From Schistosoma mansoni (Eukaryota > Platyhelminthes > Trematoda > Strigeidida > Schistosomatidae), in the NCBI RefSeq assembly GCF_000237925.1, contig NW_017386032.1:124001-188000 (forward strand): a stretch of DNA of 64,000 nucleotides, written 5' to 3'. Position numbers and translations under genes: made by a program. The notes under the pieces were generated by a model that saw only the letters and a program-made list of their open reading frames with translations, searched no databases and was not told the origin of the DNA. This document shows, piece after piece, positions 1 to 10,795 of the stretch (its first letter is position 1; every line of letters begins with the position of its first letter).

Positions 1-449
1 TTTTTGCATTCAAGCCACTTGCGTAGGAAAATTCTGTACTTCTGGTTCGAAGATAAGTTTGTTTATAGAGAAACTTACTATACAATCGTCCAAACACTTA
101 AGCTTGCAATTGTGTTCAAAAACAGCTATGCGAATGACATTATGTGTGACTGAGCCTTAGGAACAATCGTTGAATCTCACATCGTTACGCGATCCATTCA
201 TGTGACAAACTATTCATCCTAAATGTGATAAGCAAAGAAATTAGCTCAAGTCCCTGTAGTAGTCATTGAAAATGGTGAACAGGAGAAGAATTAAAGTAAT
301 AAAGCAAATTAAAATTCTATTTTCAAGTTGCTGTAACTTTTAACCTTATTATCTTACTTTTAGGTTCGTTTTTTGTGGTTTGTGGCAGAATAATAAATAA
401 ACAGAAGCTGTGTTATAACTACTACTTCTGTTTATTTGCTTCTTCTTAG
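1..449. other. Intron sequence upstream of the first visible PKA-R exon
   Basis: No coding exon or RNA gene is visible here. The sequence is AT-rich and ends in a polypyrimidine tract with AG at 448-449, the splice acceptor of the exon beginning at 450. Earlier exons of this gene must lie to the left of the window. Confidence 0.6.
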
Positions 450-531
450 GGTACAGCTGCTGTTTTGCAAAGGCCTTCTGAATCCGGTGAACAAGTTGAA
501 GTTGGTAAATTAAGACCATCAGACTATTTTG
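450..531 (+). CDS. PRKAR1A: PKA-RI penultimate exon
   Basis: An 82-base exon encoding 27 residues from GTAAVLQR to LRPSDYF plus the first base of a Gly codon. It is bounded by a pyrimidine-rich acceptor ending at 449 and a donor gtaagt at 532. It supplies the beta strands just before the phosphate-binding cassette of cAMP site B. Confidence 0.95.
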
Positions 532-2726
532 GTAAGTGTTTTATTTGTTTGAAGAATTTGAATAAGTTGTTAGCTTAACGTAGGGTATCAAAGCGCTCAA
601 TTTAACGATGTGTTACGTCGTGTAGCTGATATCTTAACAGTGAATTAAATACCTCAATTAAACACTATAAAAATGTAGCTATTCACCACAAATAATTAAT
701 GTTAATTGCAATCTGCAGAGTTCTGGGCATTATCACTTTAGTTTTTTTCACCATAAATCTGTTAAGAGTTTGAAGAACGAAATTAGAATATGATCTAGTT
801 CGAATTCACTAGACGAAAGTAACACTTCTTTTGGTCTTTAGAGTATAACCATGTCTACTTTATTCTATGAAAGTAATCATACACTTAATTTATATTAATT
901 GAATGAAGGTCAACATATTCCAGGTCTTTCAACGCTTAAAAAAACGAGTTTCAGTAGTTTTTATCTTTTCATTCGTGAATCCAGGTAAATTTCAAGAACC
1001 TTAAAGAGTAAATTGTAAATGCACTCCAAAATGCTGGGATGAGGTGTAGTAAACATTGACTCGTTTGGATTTCAGCGAAATAACATTACGAAAGTTTGTG
1101 GATTGGTATTTTAGGAAGCGTGTCTTCCATTACGGTAAGGTTCAAGACAAAAAGGACTTAGATTCGTGCAATCTGAAGTATGTTACTCATAAGTACCCAA
1201 CGTATTGTGAAATTTTCCTGCGCACATCGTATTAGTTGATCGTTGACTAACTGTCCATCTTTATCTTTGTTAAGCATTGATGGTTTAATCATCTTGAATC
1301 TAAAATAGACCAGTTATTATTTACTGTCGAGCCATTCATTTTTATATATGTTGTGTATTCTGAGGTCGTTCTAATAGACCTCAGGACACGTTATCCCAGT
1401 TAATATGATAAACCACCACATGTAATCGAAAAGGCATAAGTTCTCTTTCGATGAGTGTGAACCATCAAAATCATCTGAAAAGTTTATGGTGATGGAGTTT
1501 ATCGAAAAAATTCAGATAGAGATATAAGTTGTTATAAAACTAGTGATCGTCTGAGCGATAAATAAATAGTGTACATGCCTCGCTGTTTCATCTACAAGAA
1601 AAGGTTATTTTGACAAAGTAGACTAATTGACTTGAGGATACCTTACTAGTAAAAATGAACATACGACCTCATCCTTGATGTACCTTACTGGTACGTTTCG
1701 ATAAATACGTCACTCATCTGAATAAAAAACTGACTCAAAACATGGGACTTGGTTTGGTGAGTGTGTTGCAATTCTTGACTAAACGGATTCTATTCTAGCC
1801 AAAAACTGCTTCACCTCCCTGATGTACGTATATCTATGGAAATAGTACTCTGTGAAGATGTTATTTTCTGTACACCTCAATGTTGATTTTTCTGTCTCTA
1901 GGTTCAGATAAAAATCTATATTTGGAAGTAATAGATACAGTGATCCTAGATGTGTAGCAGGTTACAATATTTGAACTGGACTGTAAATTAACCTCAAGTG
2001 TTCAATCTAACTGTCAGGTTGCTTTTTAATGGGATTTTCCAGTTTTTCTCCTGATTGCACACTGAGGAGAAACTCCGGCAAAGTGATATGTCATTAAAGT
2101 TTGTTTGTTCGTATCACTCCACTTTATTTCGTCGTACTGTATCGGACTTGTTACTTCAAAGAATTTCTGGTTAAGTTGGGAACAGTAAAACTTCCTATCT
2201 TGTAAACATCACTCGTTAATTCTATTACATACAATCGTTATGTAACTTCTTCCTAATTTGCGCGTCCTGTGACATAAGTTCCTACTAAATCAAGTAATGT
2301 GAATATTGGAAAGTGGTATTTTTCTAGAATCTAGCACTTGAATAATTGGAGGATATTTTAGTTCAGAAATCCTAACGCACAACTATTAGTTATTCTTTCC
2401 CACCACATACGTTGGTACATATTCCCCAATAATATGCCTACATTTCATACAATAATAGCACCGTAAGAAGTATTGTTGACAATTTCTGTTAGAATTTAAT
2501 ATATTACCAATTTTCTGCGCACTTATTTAGATTTTCGAATTTGTTTTACATAGGTGAGATTGCTTTACTGCTTGATCGACCACGTGCAGCCACTGTTGTT
2601 GCCCAAGGTACTCTACGTTGCGTGAAACTTGACCGCAAACGATTTGAGCGTGTCATGGGTCCGTGTTCAGATATTTTGAAACGCAACATAGCTAAATATA
2701 ATAGCTATATTTCTTTGAGTGTTTGA
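450..2726 (+). CDS. PRKAR1A: cAMP-dependent protein kinase type I regulatory subunit, C-terminal part
   Basis: This is the end of a type I regulatory subunit of protein kinase A, the protein that holds the catalytic subunits inactive until cAMP binds. Two exons are present, 450-531 and 2554-2726, joined through a split glycine codon. They encode the second (C-terminal) cyclic-nucleotide-binding domain. The phosphate-binding cassette reads FGEIALL...RPRAATVV, with the expected ribose-contacting Glu and phosphate-contacting Arg. The protein ends in SLSV, as vertebrate RI subunits do. Type I is preferred over type II because of the GTAAVLQR and [11 protein letters not shown] segments, which I recognise from RI-alpha. 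The dimerisation domain, pseudosubstrate site and first cAMP domain lie outside the window. Whether the gene is RI-alpha or RI-beta cannot be decided; invertebrates usually have a single RI. The next gene (6285-8146) is convergent, with a dead RTE element between them. Confidence 0.95.
532..2553 (+). other. Last intron of the PKA-RI gene
   Basis: A 2.0-kb intron from GTAAGT at 532 to AG at 2552-2553. Nothing in it reads as an exon, RNA gene or recognisable transposon. Confidence 0.85.
2554..2726 (+). CDS. PRKAR1A: PKA-RI terminal coding exon
   Basis: The exon begins with GT, completing the split glycine codon, and runs to TGA at 2724-2726. It encodes the phosphate-binding cassette, the lid region and the C-terminal helix. 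An upstream TTG in the same frame at 2541 lies in the intron's pyrimidine tract and is not a start. Confidence 0.95.
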
Positions 2727-2937
2727 ATCTGTGGTTCTTTTTTTAGGATAATTAGTTTCCAAAATGAAAAGTTGGATCCACTCAGTTTGAATTCAGAAAA
2801 GCTACAAATTTTCCAAAGCAACTTGTTTTACTTCAACAAAGGTTACTTATTTTGTTGTTAACGCAAACAAGGGATCTTTATTTATTATTTCACGTCGTAA
2901 ATATATGTTAGAAACGCCTTTAATGCTTTTCAAAAAC

Positions 2938-2943
2938 AATAAA
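2938..2943 (+). promoter_or_regulatory. Poly(A) signal of the PKA-RI gene
   Basis: AATAAA about 210 bases after the stop codon. It is the first canonical hexamer downstream on this strand. Confidence 0.6.
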
Positions 2944-3250
2944 AAATCTGGTGCAGAAAAATATATTTCGTTTTAAACATGGTTCAATAACAGGAACACG
3001 TGCATTTACTTGACATATCAGTCAGTCAGTCACAACGTAGAACTTCGTACGTACGTACATCAGTTCGAGTTGCCATACCACATTACCACAGAGATGCAGT
3101 TGTCGATTCAAATCCCATAGTGGTAGAGGTAGTAAGAGTATAAGCAGTAACCCGAAAGATTAGGGTTTGAAGATGTTATTCAAGGAGTATAATCCAGTGA
3201 AATAAATTTGGAAAGAGAAAAAAAGATAGAAACATGAAGAATTCAGAAGA

Positions 3251-5121
3251 TTAGAATTTGGGAGAACACAAAGAGTGGATGCACCTTCGCCATTGCAAAC
3301 GATTTTGAGCCATGTCATTCAAGGTATTTAACCATTGATTGCTATCATCTCGCTAACCCCAACCAGGTAGTCTACACCTACCAACATGGCTAAGTCTACT
3401 TGTCAGTGACTTCATGTATCTGTGCCACGTTTTGGCCCGGCCGCCCATAGCTTTCTTCCGACCTATTCCTACAAAAAAGCTAGCCGAGCCTTCTGTATCC
3501 GTGCTGAGATTTCGTCACACATCAGGCCACAAGGGCTGATGAGACTCCCAAGATAAGTGAAGCGGTTAACACTCCCAACTACTTCACTCCCTATCATTAG
3601 TTCAGGTGCCGATCCGACCCAATCCTGAAGTAACAGTTTGCATTTCGACGGGGAAAATCGCATCCCGAACATGCTTGCATTGTTGCTTACGGTGATCAGA
3701 AGACTCTGCATTTTGTCAGCGTCTTCACCAAACAGAACTATGTAATCGGCATATTCTAAGTCAACAAGTGAATCTCCCGGTAAAAATTCAACTGCTTGAA
3801 ATTTAGATGAGGAAAGTGTTATCTCTAAAAGCACGTCAAAGACAATGTTAAACAAGAATGGAGAGAGTGGACAGCCCTGATGAACATCACTTGAGGTAAT
3901 CAATTCTGATGACAGTTCGCCATAAGCTCTTACTCGGTCAGGTGTGTTCGAGTAGAGAGCCTTCATAAGGTTAATGTACTTCTTTGGTACTCATTTCAGT
4001 GACAAACACTGCCATAGAACCCGATGATCAACAGAGTCAAATGCCGCCTTAAGGTCGAGAAATACTACTATTGTGGGGCGTCTGAATGTGTGTCTATGTT
4101 CTAGGACCTGACGTAGAGTGAATATCTGGTCTATACAACCACGTCCAGGTCGAAAGCCAGCCTGGTGTTCTCTAGTCTGCTCTTCACGAGCTTTCGTTAG
4201 GCGTCTAAGTATTATTGAAGCTAATATTTTAGACACTATATTAGTCAAACTGATTCCTCTGTGATTGTCACAAGAGGACTTTTATCCTTTCTTCTAGACT
4301 GGCACAATCAGTGATTGGGACCAGCCAGATTGAATTACGTCCAGTTCCCAGATTCTACCTAAGACCTCAATCAATTTCGCTGCTAATACTGGACCGCCAT
4401 CCTTAAAAATCTCAGGGGTAAACCTGTCAGGACCTGCTGCTCTCCCTCGCTTCAGATTTCCTATAGCTTTTTCAACCTCGTAAAGAGTTGGAGGACTTAC
4501 ATTAACTTGCCATTCAGGTCGACTGGGGATCGTGGGAAACCGAAGTGTGGCTGAAGGCCAGTTGAACTGATCCCTAAAGTGTTCTGTCCATCGATCCAAT
4601 CTCCTGGATTGAGAGTGAATAATATATCCATCGTTTTCCGAGATGGTTTCGCTAACGGTTTTTATTCTAATACCGGTTTCCCTAGCAAGTTTGAACAGTT
4701 GTCTGCTGTTACCTATTGCCGCTGCCTTTTCCATTTCTCTTGCTTTCGGTACGCACTATTGTTCGTGGCCATCGCGTAGGTTTCTTATTAGCCTGCGCTC
4801 AAGCTGACAACGCTTCTCGTTATGTTCAGAGCCAGATGGGATGAGTTTTCGAGCATCTATCAGTGCGGTATATGCTGCCGAGATCCATTGTTTTTCCCTA
4901 ACCTTATGGTTCACCATACTAGTAGATATCACTGCTGTTTTCAAAGCTTTTCGGATGTCATTCCACGCTGCCTCGGGGTGGGCTAAACTTACATGGATGC
5001 CTGACTGTTTTTCTAGTTGTTCCTGAAATGTATTATTAGCTTGCCTATCATTAATTAGAACCCTGAGGATTCCTTGCAGCGTCTTTCCTACGTCCAGTAA
5101 GATGCAGACAGATACGTGCAC
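3251..5121 (-). pseudogene. RTE reverse-transcriptase region with in-frame stops
   Basis: From 5121 down to 3469 a single frame carries the linker and whole RT domain, interrupted only by in-frame stops near 4755, 4294, 4275 and 3993. The linker segment NLKRGRAAGPDRFTPEIFK precedes the fingers. The palm has FLDLKAAFDSVDH for the first catalytic Asp. The YADY sequence, which follows DLE in the third frame segment, replaces the usual Y/F-A-D-D, so the second paired Asp is lost. A six-A run near 3471 marks a frameshift. The reading then continues in another frame through the conserved RLQWRRCIHSL tail to a TAA at 3251-3253. Confidence 0.88.
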
Positions 5122-5725
5122 GCACTAGAGCATGATCTGAATCTAAACATGTGCTCCAGAATGAGCGACAGTCTTCTATCGAACCCCTTCATCGGTGGCT
5201 GATAGTGATGTGATCTATTTGGGTCCAACGTTGGGACGAATTCGGGGGTCATCATGTCAAAAGATGTTTTTCCTTATGCTTAAAGTTAGTATTTGCAAGG
5301 AACAGGCGGTTACCTGAGCATAGCTGCAACAGACGGTCACCATTATCTGTTCTTTTAGCCACGACAACAGAAGATCCACCCAGATGTCTTTCCCTTTCGC
5401 TTAGTTTACCTACTTGAGCATTGAAGTCACCAGCCACTATTACGACATCAGAGCTCCTAGCTTTTCGGAGAAGGTCGGAAAGCTTTCTGTAAAACTCATC
5501 TTTTACATCATCTGAGGTGCAGTCAGTTGAAGAGTGGGCAGAGACGACGAAGAAGCAACGACGAGTGTCCCTATCTTTCCGAGTCCTTACTGTCCCGTTT
5601 AGTCGGACAACGCACAGATGACTGTCTACTGTCCAGTCCAAAAGAGCTAGTTCTGCCCTAGGACTCAATGCTATACCTACATCAGCGAGGCCACAGAGAC
5701 CAGCCGTACCAAGACATTTGGGGGG
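5100..5725 (-). pseudogene. RTE endonuclease region, C-terminal half only
   Basis: This reads as the C-terminal half of an apurinic/apyrimidinic-like endonuclease: GIALSPRAELALLDW, then VVIVAGDFNAQVGKL with the catalytic GDFN, and further on SDHALVRARICL with the terminal catalytic His. At least two frameshifts are needed, around 5110-5250 and around 5670. The first catalytic motif (the Asn in the opening strand) and the Glu motif are not visible. Confidence 0.8.
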
Positions 5726-5935
5726 CTGTCTGGCATAGTAGAACCTACAGGGACATATGTTTCAGCCAATATAGCTCGGTTGGGTCATCACGATAGGCAA
5801 GCCCGCCCACCACGTCAAGGCAGCAGTTACGATCGATTTTTTTGACATTTACTAATGATTGAAGGGAGCTGTTGAGTAAACTAAGTTCAGTATTGTGAAT
5901 AGACGTATCAAAGCCCCGATTTTGAAGCAAACACT

Positions 5936-6215
5936 ACACTCACCTTCGAGATACCTCAACAAAACTATTGTGTGTGACTCAGTCCTAAGAGAGAAGAAGT
6001 GGTTTAGTTTGGGTTTGATATCTCTGGAATATTACAGCATACAAAATATAGTGCATAGATTCAAGGCTGCCAATGTCTCAGATGTGTAGCTTTTTTGTTC
6101 ATTTCACCAACCTTTTTTGTGTATTTACGTGGGTATTTGATATTCTTGTTAGTTCGGCTACGTGTTTAGTGAATTGGATTTAATTAATACCGATGAAAAC
6201 GGAGAATGACATGAT
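5936..6215. other. Spacer between the RTE element and PAK1IP1
   Basis: About 280 bases with no supported gene. It holds the presumed 3' untranslated and downstream sequence of the minus-strand WD40 gene. Confidence 0.5.
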
Positions 6216-6221
6216 TTTATT
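6216..6221 (-). promoter_or_regulatory. Poly(A) signal of PAK1IP1
   Basis: The plus strand reads TTTATT, so the minus strand reads AATAAA, about 65 bases after the stop codon of the WD40 gene. Confidence 0.65.
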
Positions 6222-6284
6222 TACATATTAAATTTACAGGTAGATATAATTCAGAATCGATTTCGCTAGGGAGTAATTTTGTCT

Positions 6285-7271
6285 TCATACTTCCGGATGA
6301 TGCATGTGACTAGTTGAAGTCCAGATGGCGGCTAGGGTGGTAATTCGAGTGCTTGGGACGTCATATGTGAACAAAGGGATGAATGAACTTCCTGGCTCAA
6401 GGATGTCTGTCGAGTTGAGATTTACAGCATAACCTCGTAAATGGCTACCATCAGCGTCTGTCGTAACAACTACTACCAACCGACTACGTCCACAGCACAT
6501 TGGTTCTTTTTCTGCCAGATAGGATGGCCAGTGTAGAACCTGAATGAATTTGATTCGTTTACCCGGCAAAAGTACTTTGCTTGTAATTTTAGGTGTCAAT
6601 GGCTCAGACGTGTTATTTCGGACGTTGAATTTAATCAAAGTGAGTGATGCGTCAATACCAACCAATACATATGCAAATAAGGGGTCTGAAGACTTTTGAC
6701 TACAGAGTTCATCATCTTCACTGAAGAAAGTAGGGTCTGAAGTAAGGGGATTAGGAAACTGAACGCTGCCAACAATGAAGGCTTCATTTTTGCTAGTATC
6801 AGGGCTTATTTGCGATCCACTAAGAAGGTCAATCATATCGAATTTATTCGGCCAAATAAAAAGAAGGCGATTACCAGTAGGTGACATTGAGATTTTATTT
6901 GCTTCATTTGCCAGATTTTTCAGTCTAACAGCATAAGCCTGTCGACCACGAAGAAGATTCCATACACGAAACGTTTTGTCTGCACTGATGGAGAAAAGGC
7001 AGCGGTTGGAAGGGTGCACTGCTATACTTTGGACTGACCCTTTATGGCGACGAATTTGACGAATACACTCCCAAGCCGATGGATGTGGGCATTTGATAAG
7101 TTTACCTCCCGGGGATTCGCAACGCCAAATACCAATACATCCATCATCACCAGCACTGAAAAAATGACAGTACGCCGAGTCATGTGGTTCTGTAATAAAT
7201 TTGAGCTGTCTTATGGTCCCAACATGCATTTCGAGTGCACCTACACGAGTTTTTGTATGTACTGAAAATAC
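6285..7271 (-). CDS. PAK1IP1: PAK1IP1 exon 2
   Basis: The exon starts after a minus-strand acceptor CTTAG (plus 7272-7276) and opens with V-F-S-V-H-T-K-T-R-V-G-A-L-E before the internal Met. The alternative acceptor TTTTCAG, nine bases further in, would drop residues the family conserves here. The stop TGA occupies 6285-6287. Confidence 0.92.
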   Translation of the reverse strand, partial: VFSVHTKTRVGALEMHVGTIRQLKFITEPHDSAYCHFFSAGDDGCIGIWRCESPGGKLIKCPHPSAWECIRQIRRHKGSVQSIAVHPSNRCLFSISADKTFRVWNLLRGRQAYAVRLKNLANEANKISMSPTGNRLLFIWPNKFDMIDLLSGSQISPDTSKNEAFIVGSVQFPNPLTSDPTFFSEDDELCSQKSSDPLFAYVLVGIDASLTLIKFNVRNNTSEPLTPKITSKVLLPGKRIKFIQVLHWPSYLAEKEPMCCGRSRLVVVVTTDADGSHLRGYAVNLNSTDILEPGSSFIPLFTYDVPSTRITTLAAIWTSTSHMHHPEV

Positions 7272-8146
7272 CTAAGAAAAACAAAATTGAGACTTATGTA
7301 TCACTATTGAAAAAATCACTGCAAGCTCTAACTACCTAGATGATCTGATGAGAACTAACCTACTGTCGATCAATGGAACTTGTTTTTCCTCCAATTGTTA
7401 ATTTATCACTATGCTAACCAGAAACCGACGTGTCAGGAAATATGCTAGCTTGTTTATTTCTGTGATCCCAATGCATTAAGTAAGCGTAAATGTGAGGAAT
7501 GTCTTATATTCACTAAATAGAAAACAACTAACAGTTACTATGGTTGGTTTGAAAATACAACCAGGGCAATATCTGGTTACAGATCAGTGTGGTTTAACAT
7601 GAGGACGTAGTTATTAGGGAAGAGACCTGTAGATTGTAATACACCTAGTCCTAATATATTGTTCTGATAGTGGTACTGGTAAAAGCTTTAGCTCTGATGT
7701 GTGGCGCATACATATCTGTTGCCCCTTTGTACCAATATTTATGTTTAAATAAATAATAATAAATTAGCTCTGTAACCAGGAAGACAAAGGTACGATGGAA
7801 AGAAATAACAGGTCACAACTCTTCGACTGCTTCTTACTTTGGTACAGTAAATCAATGTACACTCGAACAAATACAAAGATAGTGGTGTAGTTTTAAGACA
7901 TTTGTCAGTGCATAAACGTAAAAATTCAAAACTTCGTGAACTAACCTGAATAATTTCATCGCTACTTCCAGAAATAACCACATCATCCTTTGTAGCTATT
8001 GTTGTGACTGGTGCAGGATGTGCTGTAGGATCGATGAATATTGGCTTTAACAGTTTCGGACCAGCAGTATCAATAGTATGATGGGGATATTTTAACGCAA
8101 AAACACTACCATCATATGTACCACAAGACACCAACACAGAAAACAT
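6285..8146 (-). CDS. PAK1IP1: WD40 protein, PAK1IP1/Mak11 homologue (60S ribosome biogenesis)
   Basis: A complete two-exon gene: exon 1 8146-7946, exon 2 7271-6285, joined in phase 0, encoding 395 residues (human PAK1IP1 has about the same length). Family members are nucleolar WD40 proteins needed for large ribosomal subunit assembly; the human protein was named for binding p21-activated kinase. Visible repeats include VTTIATKDDVVISGSSDEIIQ across the end of exon 1 (about residues 46-67), HVGTIRQLKF...DDGCIGIW (about 83-117) and HKGSVQSIAVHPSNRCLFSI followed by ADKTFRVWNL (about 143-173). The C-terminal blades are more diverged. Compared with the family there is an insertion of about a dozen residues (GGKLIKCPHPSA) in the second repeat. 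The ATG at 8144-8146 is the natural start: no upstream exon is needed and the reading matches the family from the beginning. Confidence 0.93.
7272..7945 (-). other. PAK1IP1 intron
   Basis: A 674-base intron with donor GTTAGT (minus) at 7945 and acceptor CTTAG at 7272. It contains the ~67-bp retroposed insert described at 7697-7763. Confidence 0.88.
7697..7763 (+). mobile_element. Ultra-short (~67 bp) retroposon-like insert with 9-bp TSD
   Basis: A short block beginning ATGTGTGGCGCATACAT, containing TGCCCCTTTGTACCAATAT and ending in an AAATAA-type tail. It is flanked by perfect direct repeats TTAGCTCTG at 7688-7696 and 7764-7772. The same unit recurs at 61520-61585 (with its own perfect duplication) and at about 57536-57594. 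A tail of short A/T repeats and target-site duplications of this size fit target-primed reverse transcription. Confidence 0.78.
7946..8146 (-). CDS. PAK1IP1: PAK1IP1 exon 1
   Basis: A 201-base exon (67 codons) from ATG at 8146 to CAG before the donor GTTAGT. It encodes the N-terminal strand and most of the first WD40 blade, ending in SSDEIIQ. Confidence 0.92.
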
Positions 8147-9231
8147 GGTGCAACTTCAAAATGTTAACGGGCTTGTATTTAATCTCCCGATACGTTATTT
8201 GGCAGTGCGGAAGACGCGCTTTAGTTTAGCAGCGATATATTGCTTGGTCGACGAGAGTACAATAAAAACATACGAACAAAAATTAGGATACAGTCAGGCG
8301 ATTCACTGACTCCTTAAAATCTACAATTGTGCAATAAGAGGTGTTTGTGAATACGCGAGCAGGCATGGTAAACAACACAGAAATAATGTTCATTAAAATA
8401 AATAAGCCTTCTAACGTCATCATGATTAGATTGACTATCTTGCGCTCCGTTAATAGTAGCCATAAAACCTGTTATTCATATTTGCCCATTGAACTCGAGC
8501 TGAATGAATTGTTGCTTCTAATCTAGTATCATTTACGAAGTGTTTTGGTATGGAAGCTATGATTCCAAGGCGACAGGTAGTATGGTTTCCTCGACAAACT
8601 AATCTTCGACTAAGAATCGTTTTTTTTTTCTTTCAACACCGCAGACAAGGTTTCGTACTATCAAGCATACAAACGTTAATAATTCTGAATAACCACTGTA
8701 CAATCAACAAAAAAAATACAAAAACACTTGGAAACAAAGTTAAAGTATGACTATTTTTACACCACTGGAAGGCTCTCACAACTACTATTTCAAAGGTAAT
8801 ACTATCTAAATTATTGGTTTCATCTAGTAACTAGTGATTACATATACATTCACGATGATTGCTTCCCGTAGCAGGGGATCACTGACTAATTAACCAACTG
8901 TTTGTAGTCATGAAATGTGGTCATATGTACCTGCAAAAGGCTATTGAATGACAAATAACTCAAACCGATAAGGACCGACAAAGCCAGAATATTAATGACT
9001 GATACCCTTATCTTTATGATATTGTCCCTATATGTCGCATTCCCTTAGGATTTACCCCTTTCTATAGTCAACGTCTTTATGTAGACATTTTAAAACAGAT
9101 CTCTGGAATAATACCACACATACTTTTTGACTAATGTTTTTATCGAGGGGAATCTTTCAAAATTCCATCAGCCCCTTAGTAGTTTCTAGTACATGTAGTG
9201 GCAGGTATACTTTAGTAGCCACAAACACATG

Positions 9232-9275
<44 letters not shown>

Positions 9276-10374
9276 CGTCAAGCTACATTCAATGCAATCT
9301 TAGCTCTAATAGTCTGTAGCTGTTAAGGCTCATTGTGTCATTTGAGGGATTATTGCACATGGGTATTTCTGTATGACTAGTATCATAAAACAATAATTTT
9401 ACAATACCATACGTATAAGTAAACTCGAAGGTGGATCACAAAGAACGTCCAACTCTCCTACACAGAAAGCCACGCTAAAGAAACACCGCGTTATGGCCTT
9501 CAACTGATGTAGCTTATTTAAACAAAGGAACGTGAGATAAGCAATTGTGGTGACAATAAGGTTTCTTAGTTTTTATTACAAAGATGAGATATAATAGTTT
9601 TTCATGTGGGGTGTTTTTAGTCATATCATTATGCAAAATCAATGTTTTTCGGAAAAGTTGTTATAGGAGTTTACATAGTAACAAAATAGTAGTTCTGCTA
9701 CTCTCAGAGTGTAAATAAAAGATGACTAAATCGTTTTTTCTAATTATTTAACCATGAATTCCGGTTAAAGAATATAATCGTTTCGTACAACATTATAGGT
9801 TACTGCACATAACGATGGACTGGAGGCTTGGAATATCTTCCATTAACGCTATCGGATTCATGTTTCTGCATGGATTCTCTGCCAGACCTCAGATGATACT
9901 CTCAATGGAGATCATTTCGATGGATGACTTTATAAGTTATGGCATTCTTCGCGATTGTTTGCTGTGCGAAATATCTCACAGAGATCAACATCTGAGTTTT
10001 GCCAAAGATGTCATTTTCTAAACACCAATATATCTAATATATGATTTGTCAAGGACAGATTCACATAATAAAGTCAGGATAGCAATATGATCGTTTCGAG
10101 GCAAAGTGTCATCAGAGTGGTGAACTACTGATCACCTCTGGCAAGATTGAGTGCAAATCCACGTTTCAGATTAGCATTCCAAACTCCTGGCATAGCAAGT
10201 AGTACATATATTAAAAGTATCAAGTATCTAGTAAGATCGTAATGGCTTGCCGGTAAATTGCGCACTTATAAAAAGTCTTCTGTATTCAGAGATCTATCTT
10301 TAGATGACTGTCAGGATACTTAGTTTATAAGTATAATTTCTTTAGCCTTTCTTTGTCAAATAATACATTTATAA
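8147..10374. other. Intergenic region upstream of PAK1IP1
   Basis: No gene is supported. The PAK1IP1 promoter should lie just right of 8146, but I see no convincing core element. The region holds a TA dinucleotide tract at 9233-9274. The short open frames here (for example 9815-10021) have no recognisable similarity or exon-like boundaries. Confidence 0.6.
9233..9274. repeat. (TA)21 microsatellite
   Basis: An uninterrupted run of TA dinucleotides, 42 bases long. It is self-complementary on both strands. Confidence 0.97.
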
Positions 10375-10498
10375 TGGAGCTGTAAATAAATCCCCAAAAT
10401 CAATAGCTCTGCAAGTATTCGACATTCGATGCTGAACACATTAGTTTTAATGGACTCATTTAGCTGAAGGCTCCCGGTCATGCATGCGCACCAGATCA
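10375..10498 (+). repeat. 5' LTR remnant of the Gypsy element
   Basis: It begins TGGAGCTGTAAATAAATCC, one substitution away from the 3' LTR start TGTAGCTGTAAATAAATCC, and follows that LTR for about 124 bases. Homology stops abruptly after CCAGATCA. The rest of the LTR, the primer-binding site and the start of gag are therefore deleted. Confidence 0.88.
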
Positions 10499-10559
10499 GG
10501 TACGTCACGCCTAGTATGTTTACTAGTGATGTTTCGGAACCTTACGAAACCCTAAATCG

Positions 10560-10745
10560 ATCGGAGATCTAACCGATCAACAAAGGTTAGATCAACTCCT
10601 TAATAGTATCGACCTGCAACATGGTTCTGCAACAGACATGTTTCTAAGAATGAGAGGGGTCATCGGTCAACGAACTTTCTAAGAAGGCCTATTCAAACAA
10701 CTTTTCTTATCTAAACTTCCTCAACAGGTGCAAGCAGTCCTCTTC
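10560..10745 (+). pseudogene. Gag fragment of the Gypsy element
   Basis: Broken frames spell gag-like stretches such as LLNSIDLQHGSATDMFLRM and LFKQLFLSKLPQQVQAVL, a wording I associate with schistosome Gypsy gag proteins. The reading crosses into the RT thumb around 10745 without any protease or RT palm. Confidence 0.65.
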
Positions 10746-10795
10746 TCGTCCGGACAGAGAATACCATCTCCAGCATCTGGACATTGTGTTTGAAT

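Larger units (their letters stand above)
3010..5935 (-). mobile_element. RTE-like non-LTR retrotransposon, dead copy
   Basis: A minus-strand retroelement with an apurinic-type endonuclease followed by reverse transcriptase. The wording of the RT (EHQAGFRPGRGCIDQIF, then AAFDSVDH, then HQGCPLSPFLFN) is the form I associate with schistosome RTE-clade elements such as SR2. The 3' end is marked by a short run of GACT-type repeats at about 3018-3035 (plus-strand tcagtcagtcagtc). The 5' end is uncertain: upstream of about 5725 the reading no longer resembles an endonuclease, so the N-terminal part of that domain is missing or unrecognisable. The element separates the convergent PKA-RI and PAK1IP1 genes. 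Confidence 0.9.

Noticed and set aside
4579-5026. Plus-strand frames over the RTE element
   Set aside because: Antisense of the RT and linker reading; no independent support.
9134-9319. Open frame across the (TA)21 tract
   Set aside because: Most of the frame is the dinucleotide repeat (alternating Ile and Tyr); no coding evidence.
9815-10021. 68-codon plus-strand frame upstream of PAK1IP1
   Set aside because: No domain, no splice context and no similarity I recognise.
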